Part shown: positions 8,471-17,842 of the stretch, one piece after another
Position numbering within the stretch: the first letter of the stretch is position 1
Layout: each line of letters starts with the position of its first letter
Assembly: GCA_030267965.1 (NCBI GenBank)
Contig: BRYA01000886.1
Span: 1-19,629, forward strand
Reading direction: 5' to 3'
Source: Triparma columacea
Taxonomy: Eukaryota; Sar; Bolidophyceae; Parmales; Triparmaceae
DNA length: 19,629 nt
Translations under genes and position numbers: made by a program
Notes under the pieces: model-generated
The model's input: only the letters and a program-made list of their open reading frames with translations
Told to the model about the DNA's origin: nothing
The model's database searches: none

Positions 8471-9678
8471 TTAGGACAAGTACTGTGCCTTTGAGGGCGG
8501 AGCCATGCCAAATTTTGACCAAAGAGCGCGCTGCTTGTCGGCTTCACTCTCATCGATTGCAGTAGCAGATGAGGGTAAGGAGGAGGATTGGGCAGCCTTG
8601 TTCTTGTAGTAGTCTGCGAGGGAAATTGTCTTGTTTGGCGTGGCTGTTGGGGTGTCTTTTTTGGTCGAAAGGTACTCGGCGATGGTCTGCTTGGACTTGT
8701 GGGAGCCTACAGCCTCCGACGGAGTGTCGTTCTCTTCGTTTCCGTCGTTATAGAAATCGCTCAAAGTCGCAGTCGCTGTTCCGAACTTTGCCTTGTCCTT
8801 CTTTCCAACAAAGGTTGCGAGGGAGCCGCTTGTCCTTTTCACCGTCGGCTTGTCGACGGGCTTGTTGCGGAGGAGACTCCGAGCGAGGGTCATGTTGGCG
8901 GCGGACTTGCGACGGCCCTGGGGCTGAGGGGGAACGTAGTCGTCCTCGTCATTTATTGAGCCGAGGTCCTTGAGGGGGAGAGACTGGTGGTCAACAAAGT
9001 TGTGGTCCCACTTGGGCTTAGGGTCAGGGTTGGGGGCGGACCCACCGAACTCCTGGGCGGGGGACTTCTTCTTTGCGAGTAGCATGTCGGCGAGCGACAT
9101 TGACTTCTTCTTTGACGTGGAGGAGGAAGCGGAGACGGAAGGCTCGGGAGCAGGGCGGGTAGTGGATTCAGATGTAGACAACCTGCGAGAGGTTTGGGGG
9201 GGCACAGGTGGGACAGGAGCGCCTCCCCAAATCACGCTGTCGCTCTCCTTCGAGGTTCGGCTGATGCTGGGTCGGGGGTTGGGTTGGGTGGAGTTAGAAA
9301 TGGTAGAGGAGATCCGTCATGCAATCTTCGCAACTCTCACCTATACTTTGAGCCAGATAACTTTTGCGCGGAGGAGGAAGAGGGAGGGGGCTTGTGCTTT
9401 GGTTTGGCAAGCTGAGAAATCCTGTCAGGGTTGACCTTTGGCTGAGTGTATCCCCCAATGTAGGCAGCTCCGACAGGGTTCCTGTGGGGTGGCTTCGGAA
9501 GTACAAGAGGGGGGCCGTCATTTCGCATAAGCGACGCAATAGAAGAGCCATTATTGGTCTGAGAGGTAGGAACGAGAGGCGGATCAGCTGTACGTACCGT
9601 AGAAGCACGAACTTTGAACAGGTCAAGGGCGGAAGGTCTTCGGGTTGAGGTTGAAACTGAGCTAGAAGAGGACGCCAT
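8471..9678 (-). CDS. Intrinsically disordered protein with repeated short S/T-L/I-A motif
   Basis: Two exons: 9678-9341 (starts MASSSSSVSTSTRRPSA) and 9260-8471, joined across an 80-nt intron (9261-9340, GTGAGA...CATCAG) in phase 2, giving about 375 residues. Composition is Ser/Thr/Pro/Lys-rich with no globular domain I recognise. About seven copies of a short motif recur: SIASLMRND (46), SLADMLLAKK (168), TLARSLLRNK (237), SLATFVGKK (259), TLSDFYND (278), TIAEYLSTKK (305) and SLADYYKNK (326). The consensus is roughly [ST]-[LI]-[AS]-x-hydrophobic-hydrophobic-x-x-[KN]-[KD]. Each could form a short amphipathic helix that binds a partner, making the protein a multivalent scaffold; that is inference. 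Another acceptor six bases upstream also keeps frame, so the junction may vary by two residues. Confidence 0.75.
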
Positions 9679-9858
9679 ACGAGATTCGAGGAGTCAAAAG
9701 AGGGGACAGCTATACGGAAGATACAGTAGTGGGACGCGAGTGGAAGAATAAAATTGCTGATGAGTCCAGAGAATAAGTAACCGTTTGATGTGCACTCTGG
9801 TCTGCTGAAAAACAAAATTTGGAAAGAAATATAAGGTCATATACTCGCTTCAGCATTA
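9679..9858. other. Short intergenic spacer, nothing recognised
   Basis: This 180-bp AT-richer spacer lies upstream of the disordered-protein gene and downstream of the coiled-coil gene, both on the minus strand. It must hold the promoter of one and the 3' UTR of the other. No clear motif is seen. Confidence 0.35.
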
Positions 9859-12800
9859 TCATGCAAATGCTCCCTCGCTCTCCTCGCTGCTTCTCCCTTC
9901 CTCCTCTTCTTCCGTCTCCATCAGTGTCTTGTACTTAACCCCTCCCTTTTTCTTGACGTCCTTCCCCGCCCCTCCCCCCGTTAGCACCTCCATGATGCTC
10001 TCGAAGCATCCCCCGCCCCCCGCTTCCCCGCCCCCGCCGATCGTGGATAGTCGGTCAAGCCCCTCGTTCATCAGCCTGAGCCCGCTGACGACGCCTCGGA
10101 TCTCGTCCTCGACCATGAGTATTGGGTGAGCCTTCAACTGCGACCGGAGGAAAGAGTTGAGTTAGTATATACCTCTGGCCCTCGTCAACGTCATCGCTCA
10201 GCTCATCTTTGTCAGCGACCCGCCACTTCTCACCTTCTCCGCTCCTCCCTTCCCTTCCCCTCCCTTCCCTTCCATACCTCCCAGTCTTTCGCTCAGTCTA
10301 TTCGTCGTCGGTGTCATCTCGATCCCCGCCCTCCCCCCTCCTGCCCCCTGCTTCTTCCCGAATCCCAGCTTCCCCCCCAGTCTTTCCCCCTCTTCATTGA
10401 TCCTAAAGATGCCCTTCTCAATGTCTTTCCTGCACTCCTGCACCATCCTCATTAACGCGTACCTAACCCTCTCCTCGACCGCTTCGTTCCTCTCTCTCTC
10501 CGCGTCAAACTTCTTGAGCAGCCCCATCATCTCGGTCTTGGCGTTCATCCTCTTTCCTCTGTGCTCCTCGACCTCCTTCCGCAGCCTTTCGTTCTCCTCC
10601 TTCGCCCCCTTTCCCTCCTCGGCCATCTCCTTTATTTTTGTCTTCATCCCCTCCCCCCTCTTCTTCTGTTCCACCAGTTCCCCCTTGATACCCTCGTACC
10701 CCTCCATATATCCCCCCACCTCCCCCAGCATCCTCTTCTTCTCCTCCACCTCCTTTCTGAGCTCTTCCTTCTCGACCCCTAGCTTGTCTACGTATGCCTT
10801 CATCCTGACCTTCATGTCCCCTTCCCTCCTCTCCCCCTCCTCAACCTTGCCCTTCAACTCCCTTACCGTAGCCTCGAGCTTGCTCAGCATATCCCCAGTC
10901 TCCTTAAGTTCCCTCGCAGCTCCTGCTACCTTCGCAGTCGCCGCCTTCAGCTTGCGGCCCATCTCCATCTCCCTAACCTCCCCCTCCTCCCTACGTTAAA
11001 CGAAGTGGCGAGCGAAAGTCGGTGAGCCGCGGGAGGGTTGCGTAAGTGGATAAGATCCCAATACCTCTCTCACTCATCCGTCCACTCTCACCTCTCCTTT
11101 ACCCTCCCCTGGCTTTCCTTCTTTGCATTATTGAGAGCGATCCTGGCCGATTCAAGCTCCTTCCTCCTCTCTTCCACCTCCTGCACCAGCCCCTCCTTCT
11201 CCGTCACCGCCTTGTCCTTCTCCCGCAGGACCTTCTCCCCCTCGCTTTTCGCCAGGGTCAGCTCTCCCTCTAGAGACTTAATCCGGGCGTCGAGCTTTTC
11301 GTTCATCCCCGTAACCTCCTTGAGCTTCAACCCCTGCGACGAGAGCGAAGCAGGTTAGTAGGTTTTAGAATTGTTATAATTATTACCACGCAAGCTTTGC
11401 GGCCTTTCGTCCCCCCCTAACCCCCCCCTTCACAATCTCACCTCCTCCCCCCTCGCTTCCATGTTTGCCGTCATGCTCCTCTGTATCTCCTGCATCAGCT
11501 CCCCCTTCATAGCCAGCTCCTCCCTGACCCTCTCCAAGTCCCTCTTCACCTCCCTGTTATTTGTGACCTGCAGCTCGAGCTTCCCCACGGCGTCGTCGTA
11601 CTTTAGCTTCAGGTTAACACCGTCCTTCTCGCTCTCCGAGACGGCCACGGTGAGGGCGGAGTTTGTATCCTTGAGGGTGCTTATCTCGTCGCTGGAAGCT
11701 TGGGCGGCAGAGGAGAGGGCGGAAACCTGGCTAGAAAGCGAAGAGGAAACCTGGTCGGCCTCCATCTTGAACGAGGTGTATTGAGCGGTAAGAGCAGCAA
11801 GGTCGGCCTTCAATTTATCCTTCTCTTCGTCGTCATTTTCCTTCTTTGCGCCATTCTCCAGCTCCTCAATCTTCTTTTTGAGCTCCATATCAATCTCCCC
11901 CTTCTCAACTTCGAGTTTCCCGCACCTCTCCTTGACTGTCTTAAGTTCGTCCTTGAGTTTCTCCATCTCCCCATAATCAGGTTTCTTATTCGCTCCATTC
12001 TCCAGTTCTTCGACCTTCTTTTTGAGTTCCCCTTCAATCTCCCCCTTCTCAACCTCGAGTTTCCCGCACCTCTCCTTGACTGTTTTCAGTTCGTCCTTGA
12101 GTATCTCCATCTCCCCATAATCAGGTTTCTTATTCGCTCCATTCTCCAGCTCTTCAACCTTTTTTTTGAGCTCCATATCAATCTCCCCCTTCTCGACTTC
12201 GAGTTTCCCGCACCTCTCCTTGACTGATTTCAGTTCGTCCTTGAGTTTCTCCATCTCCCCATAATCAGGTTTCTTATTCGTTCCATTCTCCAGCTCTTCG
12301 ACCTTCTTCTTAAGCCCTCCCTCGGTTTCGTTCGCTACTCTCTTGAATTCCTTAAACTCTTCGTTGACTCCATCGAGGAAAAGCTTCAAACGAGAAATCT
12401 CATCTGCGGACTGGAAGGCCTTTGCTTTGTAACTCACTATCTCTGAATCTCGACTTTCAACCATACCCTCAAGCTAGAAAAGGGGGGAGAGGGGGGAAGG
12501 GGAGGCGTTTTTTCGATTCGAACTCTATGCGTTAGTATTCCAGTAAACGCGGTGTACAAATATGTTTTTAACCCTGTCCTTCCCCCAAACCTTTCCATGC
12601 TCACCTCTTCCCTTCTCTTTCTCTGTTCCATGATGAATGTCTTCGTTTTCCCCTTGATTTCCCTCAGCTCCCCCTCCAGCGCCTCCCTCTTCCCCTTTGC
12701 TGTCGTTGCGAACTGTTTAGACTTTGATAGGAGAGTGTTGTACTTTACCTCCCAATCAATGGAGACTTGTAACGGAGGTGATATTGAAGACGATGAGACG

Positions 12801-13030
12801 CTGGATGATCCATTTGATAGATTAACGTTGGAAGCACCGTTTGAGGTCATTGAGGGGGTAGTTGAAGAAGGCGTTGAAGAAGGTTGAGGAGGTGATACAA
12901 AGCTGAGCAAATCCTCAGTCTGATGATGGCTTTCTTTATCAACACCTTCAACAGATGAGGAGGATATAGGGGGTGGGAGTGACGTGGAGGATAGTAAATC
13001 TAGTGACGGAGAAGGTTGAGACGATGACAT
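9859..13030 (-). CDS. Long coiled-coil protein (911 residues, five exons)
   Basis: Exons are 13030-12605, 12473-11442, 11333-11092, 10990-10234 and 10137-9859. Introns are 12474-12604, 11334-11441, 10991-11091 and 10138-10233 (131, 108, 101 and 96 nt). All four use GTGAG donors and CAG or TAG acceptors, and every phase agrees, giving 912 codons with the stop. The first about 80 residues are Ser/Pro-rich and disordered. From about residue 85 to 800 the protein is dominated by heptad-like Glu/Lys/Leu helices. Residues about 197-388 are a tandem 48-residue repeat. The C-terminus has a short less charged segment (ILMVEDEIRGVVSGLRLMN), a Gly-rich linker and an acidic tail. The organisation resembles golgins, centrosomal or cytoskeletal tethers, but no GRIP or other diagnostic domain is visible. 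A partial copy of the 5' end lies at 14244-15025. Confidence 0.85.
11830..12311 (-). repeat. 144-bp tandem repeat encoding a 48-residue coiled-coil unit (three good copies plus one degenerate)
   Basis: Copies lie at 12311-12168, 12167-12024 and 12023-11880; a diverged fourth starts at 11879. Each encodes KKKVEELENG-(T/A)-NKKPDYGEME, then LKDEL-K-(S/T)-VKERCGKLEVEKGEI. Copies 1-3 differ at only a few residues (T/A, K/I, S/T, DM/EG), while copy 4 keeps KKKIEELENGAKK and then decays. The Pro-Asp-Tyr-Gly insert in each unit should break the helix regularly. Near-identity at DNA level suggests recent expansion or homogenisation. Confidence 0.92.
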
Positions 13031-13275
13031 TGCACTGCGAGCGCTGTTTGAGAGGAGGAGGAGGAAATTGATTGATGGACGAAGGGAGAGAAGAGGAAGG
13101 GGTTATTGATAATGAGAGAGAGAGAGGCACCAGGGAGGCTTGATCAATACACACAGTGCTAATTATCGATTAGAAGGTGTATGAGAGGATTTGAGACTAT
13201 AATCCACTTAAATTAAGCCGATTACAAGGATTTATTGGGAAAATGTTGGGAAGCGAGATCGATTCTGGAATCTGG
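12278..13275 (-). repeat. Direct segmental duplication, copy A (intact gene)
   Basis: About 990 bp, including upstream flank, exon 1, intron 1 and the start of exon 2 of the coiled-coil gene, matches 14277-15268 at roughly 97 percent by eye. Similarity starts inside the first 144-bp repeat (around 12278) and ends near 13270, where agatcgattctgg and agagatcgactctgg diverge. The intron is as similar as the exons. Confidence 0.92.
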
Positions 13276-14280
13276 AAGAAGAGGGCAAAAAGGAGAAAAA
13301 TGAAATGGGGGAAAAAAACTCCCAAATCCCAGCCGTATACCCCAAATTTCTAGAGCATTAACATATATAGAATTGTAGATGTCGAAAAGTGTGAAAAAGA
13401 GCAGAAAAAGGCCCAAGAGAGGAAAGAGAGGGAGGAGGGGGAGGGAGGAGGGACACGAGACAGAGAAAAAGAAGAAGGTTAAAGAAGAAGGTTCAACACA
13501 CCACAACCACACACACACATAGACACACACACATAGACACACAGCAAACCCTAACCCAAATGTGTGTGTACATGTGTGTGTGTGTATATGTTAAGGTGTT
13601 TAGGTTAAGATATGTTTAGGTGTGTGTGTGATAGATGGTGTTGTTATTGTACTCTACACTACTCTTTCACCAAACACACACACAAATATATATATATAAA
13701 AACACACACACAAATAAAAACACACACACACAAAGCACACAACATTATATTACAAAGCGGGTGTGTGTGTGTGTTTGTTTAAGCTGTGCGGAGTATCTTA
13801 TATATGATGTGTGTGTGTGTGTACAGCTGCTGTATAGTATTATAGTATATGCATCCTTCTTATCTACACACTTCTTTATCTACACATCTATACACACACA
13901 CTTTGATTCGCTTTGGTTCGATAATCCTGCACCTTCACACACGCTGTCTTTACGGTGCGCTCATTTATATATATAACACTCAAACTGGCCTTCTTGACGT
14001 CTCTCTCTCTCTCTAACCGGTGCGTTACACCACATTAGAGCGCGTTAGCGGCTTCGGTGAGCTTCGGGTTACTCTAATTCCATAATAAATACACATAAAT
14101 ATACACAAGTTCCCTTTAAATGTTCACAACGTCTTTTATTATTTACTATTTATCTCCCTCCCCCCCCCTCCCCCCCTCCCCCCATTCCCTCCTCCCCTGT
14201 CCTCTGACGTACCCTGTGGCAGCCTTCCATAGCCGTTCAAAGTTCAAAGTCCTGAAAACGACAGCCCTAATCTGCATGTA
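13276..14280. repeat. Low-complexity spacer with alternating CA and TG microsatellite blocks
   Basis: No credible gene here. A purine-rich stretch (about 13390-13500) is followed by CA-rich blocks (about 13500-13545, 13673-13740, 13860-13900) alternating with TG-rich blocks (about 13560-13632, 13761-13825). There are also ATATAT runs, a CT run near 14000 and a C-rich tract near 14158-14190. The unit aaaccctaaccca at 13545 and ttaggttaag near 13598 look telomere-like but are single copies. The CA-then-TG order allows imperfect hairpins, and alternating purine-pyrimidine DNA can adopt Z-form. The open frames are just translations of the repeats. Confidence 0.8.
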
Positions 14281-15025
14281 CCATTCCCCAGCTCTTCGAC
14301 CTTCTTCTTAAGCCCTCCCTCGGTTTCGTTCGCTACCTTCTTGAAGTCCTTAAACTCCTCGTTTACGCCCTCGAGGAAAAGCTTCAAACGAGAAATCTCA
14401 TCTGCGGACTGGAAGGCCTTTGCTTTGTAACTTACTATCTCTGAATCTCGACTTTCAACCATACCCTCAAGCTAGAAAAGGGGGGAGAGGGGGGAAGGGG
14501 AGGCGTTTTTTCGATTCGAATCTATGCGTTAGTATTCCAGTAAACGCGGTGTACAAATATGTTTTTAACCCTGTCCTTCCCCCAAACGTTTTCCATGCTC
14601 ACCTCTTCCCTTCTCTTTCTCTGTTCCATGATGAAGGTCTTCGTCTTCCCCTTGATTTCCCTCAGCTCCCCCTCCAGCGCCTCCCTCTTCCCCTTTGCTG
14701 TGGTTGCGAACTGTTTAGACTTTGATAGGAGAGTGTTGTACTTTACCTCCCAATCAATGGAGACTTGTAACGGAGGTGATATTGAAGACGATGAGACGCT
14801 GGATGATCCATTTGATAGATTAACATTGGAAGCACCGTTTGAGGTCATTGAGGGGGTAGTTGAAGAAGGCGTTGAAGAAGGCTGAGGAGGTGATACAAAA
14901 CTGAGCAAATCCTCAGTCTGATGATGGCTTCCTTTATCAACACCTTCAACAGATGAGGATATAGGGGGTGGGATTGACGTGGAGGATAGTAAATCTAGTG
15001 ACGGAGAAGGTTGAGACGATGACAT
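14244..15025 (-). pseudogene. Truncated tandem copy of the coiled-coil gene 5' end
   Basis: Exon 1 (15025-14603) is open and has lost one Ser codon relative to the full gene; the GTGAGC donor, ATACTAAC branch-like site and TTCTAG acceptor of intron 1 are all preserved. Exon 2 (from 14471) follows the parent to KKKVEELGNGT, then leaves homology inside the first 48-residue repeat. It ends 10 codons later (CRLGLSFSGL, stop at 14244). If spliced it would give a 216-residue protein: the disordered N-terminus and the first coiled-coil segment. Differences include D to E, E to D, R to K and E to G changes, and one 3-bp in-frame deletion. The open frame means it is either a very young duplicate or still used. 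It could act as a short interfering or partnering form, but decay in progress is equally likely. Confidence 0.75.
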
Positions 15026-15268
15026 TGCACTGCGAGCGCTGTTTGAGAGGAGGAGGAGGAAATTGATTGATAGACGAAGGGAGAGAAGAGGAAGGGGTTA
15101 TTGATAATGAGAGAGAGAGAGGCACCAGGGAGGCTTGATCAATACACACAGTACTAATTATCTATTAGAAGGTGTATAAGAGGATTTGAGACTATAATCA
15201 ACTTAAATTAAGCCGATTACAAGGATTTATTGGGAAAATGTTGGGAAGCGAGAGATCGACTCTGGAAA
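14277..15268 (-). repeat. Direct segmental duplication, copy B (truncated)
   Basis: Second member of the duplication described at 12278-13275, in the same orientation, with about 1 kb of simple-sequence DNA between the two. It keeps the parent's 5' flank (15026-15266), including a shared segment ending gggaaaatgttgggaagcgag. Copy B therefore probably also carries the parent promoter. Confidence 0.92.
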
Positions 15269-15389
15269 TGAGGAAAGAAGGGGCAGGAAGTCGACACATC
15301 AATCAACCCAAAATCAACACTTTAATCAACGCTAAACCACCAAATCGACAAACAAGAGAGTCTCCTCTTCGGAGCTACCTCCCGCAATT
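15026..15389. promoter_or_regulatory. Divergent intergenic region; left two-thirds duplicated from 13031-13275
   Basis: This 364-bp stretch separates the minus-strand start of the truncated coiled-coil copy (15025) from the plus-strand start of the hydroxylase-like gene (15390). Bases 15026-15266 nearly match the flank of the full coiled-coil gene. Bases about 15269-15389 are unique and should hold the hydroxylase promoter and leader. A GAGA run near 15108-15120 is the only simple motif seen. Confidence 0.45.
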
Positions 15390-16349
15390 ATGCGCTGTAT
15401 AACTCTTACATGCTTCATTATCCTTCTAATCCCCATCCTCACCCTTGTCCTAACCGGTTTAAGATACTCCACCTCCCAGTCCTCAGACTCATTGTGGATA
15501 AACGCCTTCTACTCCTCAATTCTCCCCACAAAATCCCCCCTCCTCCTCCCCCGATACAAGCGCGACCTCGACAAACACTTCAAATCAAACTGGAAAGAAA
15601 TACGGTCCGAGTTCCTCTCCTACACCACCAAAGCCCCACCCTTAAACAACTACACGAACATGTGGAACTACACGGGGTGGGGTACAATCCCCCTATCAAT
15701 CTACAACAAGCCCCTCCCCACAATCTCCACCCACTTCCCCCTCACATTAAACTTAGCAAACGCAGCCGGCCCAGACGTAGTCTCAGTAATGTTCAGCGTC
15801 CTCCAACCCGGTGGCTCGATCTCACCCCACACTGGTGACTTCAAGGGCGTAGCGAGGTACCACTTAGGTCTTGAGGTCCCTAAGTACGAGGGTAAGGAAT
15901 GGAGGAGGAGTGAGTTCTTACCTGACGGTGGTCTATGGGCTCCCGTAAGGTTAGGGATATACGGGAAGGGTACTTTGAAGGAGGTAAGGGACTCGGTTAG
16001 GGGGGGTAATAAAGTGGACGACGTGGAGGTCATGGAATGGACGGAAGGGGAGAGCATACTATGGGACGACACGTTCCCCCACTTTGCAGAGAACTTAACC
16101 AAGGAGAGGAGGGTCGTGCTTTTCGTTGATGTTGTTAGGGGGGATTTACCAAGGTGGGCGAGGTGGGTTACGAGGTGGGTGGTTAGGGGGGTGGGACCGA
16201 GGATACCACTGGTGGAGGAATGGGCAAGGTGGAATGAAATTCAGTGGGGAAGACATAATGGGATTGGGGATGAGGGGGGGGATGAGGAGGGGGAAGAGGG
16301 GGGGAAGGAGGAGGGGGGGGGGAACAGAAGGCAACATGACGAAATTTAA
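15390..16349 (+). CDS. Aspartyl/asparaginyl beta-hydroxylase-like Fe(II)/2-oxoglutarate dioxygenase, type II membrane protein
   Basis: A 319-residue single-exon protein. Residues 4-24 are a hydrophobic signal anchor (ITLTCFIILLIPILTLVLTGL), putting the enzyme domain in the ER/Golgi lumen. Residues 130-250 match the ASPH family. SVLQPGGSISPHTG supplies iron-binding His147 with Gly149 in the position where most such oxygenases have Asp or Glu. ARYHLGL supplies Arg156, equivalent to the human 2-oxoglutarate-binding Arg688. WTEGESILWDDTFPH gives the second iron ligand His231, and ERRVVLFVD gives Arg241, ten residues later exactly as in the human enzyme. The expected reaction is hydroxylation of Asp or Asn, classically in EGF-like domains; the substrate here is unknown. 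The last 50 residues are a Gly/Glu-rich tail. It starts 364 bp from the truncated coiled-coil copy and lies 106 bp upstream of the NOL12 gene. Confidence 0.88.
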   Translation: MRCITLTCFIILLIPILTLVLTGLRYSTSQSSDSLWINAFYSSILPTKSPLLLPRYKRDLDKHFKSNWKEIRSEFLSYTTKAPPLNNYTNMWNYTGWGTIPLSIYNKPLPTISTHFPLTLNLANAAGPDVVSVMFSVLQPGGSISPHTGDFKGVARYHLGLEVPKYEGKEWRRSEFLPDGGLWAPVRLGIYGKGTLKEVRDSVRGGNKVDDVEVMEWTEGESILWDDTFPHFAENLTKERRVVLFVDVVRGDLPRWARWVTRWVVRGVGPRIPLVEEWARWNEIQWGRHNGIGDEGGDEEGEEGGKEEGGGNRRQHDEI

Positions 16350-16455
16350 AATACGGAGCGTGTAATTTTAACGACATTACCTCAAATAAAATCTTCCCTC
16401 AAATTGGCCTCAAACTTGCCCAGCCATCCTTCCATCTCAAGGCCATTTTCTAAAC

Positions 16456-17771
16456 ATGCCTCATACAAACAATTGGAAGCCACCACCCGACAGAAAGGGC
16501 GGTAAGAAACCTTTCAAATCATCATCCGGCGGTAAGTTTACAAAGAAGACGTCCTATAAAGGACGTAAGGCAGAAATCAACCCCCACACCAACAAGCCTG
16601 GGCGAAAGCTGGAGCTCAAATTTGATACAAAGGACAGGAATTCATACTTGACGGGCTTTAGTCAAAGGAAAAAGGAGAGAAGAGCATTCGGATTGGCCAT
16701 GCAAAAGGTAAAGGACCGGAAAGGTGAGTTATTTGGGACTGATTTCAAGGAGAGCTTTGGGATACATAGATGGGCCCTCTACTTGGGAAGATTTCAGGAG
16801 GGTACGCGAGGAGGAGTTAGGAGGAGTTGGAAATGACAAGCTTACACTGACGACTTATCCGAATCTCCTCCAAAACCCTCCAAAAATACACCCTGCTTCT
16901 TCCAAACCACAGCTAGATTAGAAGAAAGAGCAGAGGAAAGGGACAGCATGAAGAAGCAGCTTGACGATAGGTGAGAGAACAAAGTAGAACGAAAGAGAAC
17001 AAAAGAGAACGACAACAATGTAACCAAATTTCTTAACAATGTGAAGACATCTCAGACAACACCGACGATGCCACACTAACACAACCCTCTCTGCTCGTTC
17101 ACTATTTCAGGGAAGAGCAGATGAAGCTGGACAGGAAAGAGAGGAGGGAGAACGGGGACTACGACGACCTCGGCAGCGACGATGAAGACAACGAGGAGTT
17201 CGAGGACGGGGAGGGAGATGCTGACGAAAATGGGCATGGTGAGGTCAAGACCGAAAACAATGACAAGGAGGAAGATAATGTTACAACTGAAGTGTACGAT
17301 AACTCAGCGACCCAGAGCATGTACGGAGGCGCGGTTACAGTCAGTGTAAGCTACGATAACCCATACTCCAAGTGGGGGGCCGATTTCGAGGAGGAGGACC
17401 TGCTGAAGAAGAAGAAGGAAAAGGAAAGTTCAGAGGGGGGAGGGAGGGACGGAAAGAAGGGGAGAGACACTGCGCAGTGGAAGGCGGGCAACGTGGGCGT
17501 TTTCATGGAGGAGCTCAAGAAGAACATGCCCAGCAAGAGGGACACGAAGAGCAAGACGGGGGCAAAGGGGTGGAAGGGGAAAGGGAAGCACGGGTCGCAG
17601 CAGCTCATCGGGGGGAAGAGCATTAAGGAAACGAGGAAGATACTAGGAAGGGCGAGCAAGGGGAAGGGGGGGGCAATGGAGGAAACGGGAAAGGGGAAGA
17701 AGGGGAAGAAGGGGAAAAACGTGATCATGGATGGAAGAGGCAAGGGGAAGAAGAGAAAGAGGCCGCATTGA
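16456..17771 (+). CDS. NOL12/Rrp17/Nop25-family nucleolar ribosome-biogenesis protein
   Basis: Exons 16456-16723, 16913-16970 and 17111-17771 join in matching phases (introns of 189 and 140 nt; GTGAG donors, CACAG and TTTCAG acceptors) to give 328 residues. The 58-nt middle exon restores the continuous helix (KDRK-ARLEERAEERDSM-KKQLDDR) that defines the family. The signature before it is LKFDTKDRNSYLTGFSQRKK (residues about 55-74). Family members (yeast Rrp17, human NOL12) act in the nucleolus in 60S pre-rRNA processing; Rrp17 has 5'-3' exonuclease activity. Only a conserved basic helix region is visible here, not a separate nuclease fold. The protein is longer than human NOL12 because of an acidic stretch (residues about 120-160) and a Lys/Gly-rich C-terminal tail that looks nucleolar-targeting. 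It is convergent with the HAD gene, 71 bp apart. Confidence 0.9.
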
Positions 17772-17842
17772 AGAGCATTTTTTTTGGGTTTCAGAATTAC
17801 ATGCGTGTACATACAATAGTTTTTTTTGAAGAACGTCGCCTA

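Noticed and set aside
10397..10999. 200-codon plus-strand open frame rich in Ser, Phe and Leu
   Set aside because: It is the antisense of the Glu/Lys-rich coiled-coil exon at 10990-10234; the composition is what the complement of such DNA gives.
13540..13620. Telomere-like sequence (ccctaaccc, ttaggtt)
   Set aside because: Only isolated single units in both orientations with no tandem array, so neither a chromosome end nor a clear interstitial telomere.
13905..13935. T-arm-like ggttcgataatcc suggesting a tRNA
   Set aside because: The flanking bases do not pair into a T stem and no acceptor or anticodon arm could be drawn around it.
13222..13976. Open frames on both strands in the CA/TG region
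   Set aside because: They are translations of dinucleotide repeats (VCVCVC, THTQTH) without any conserved feature or splice logic.
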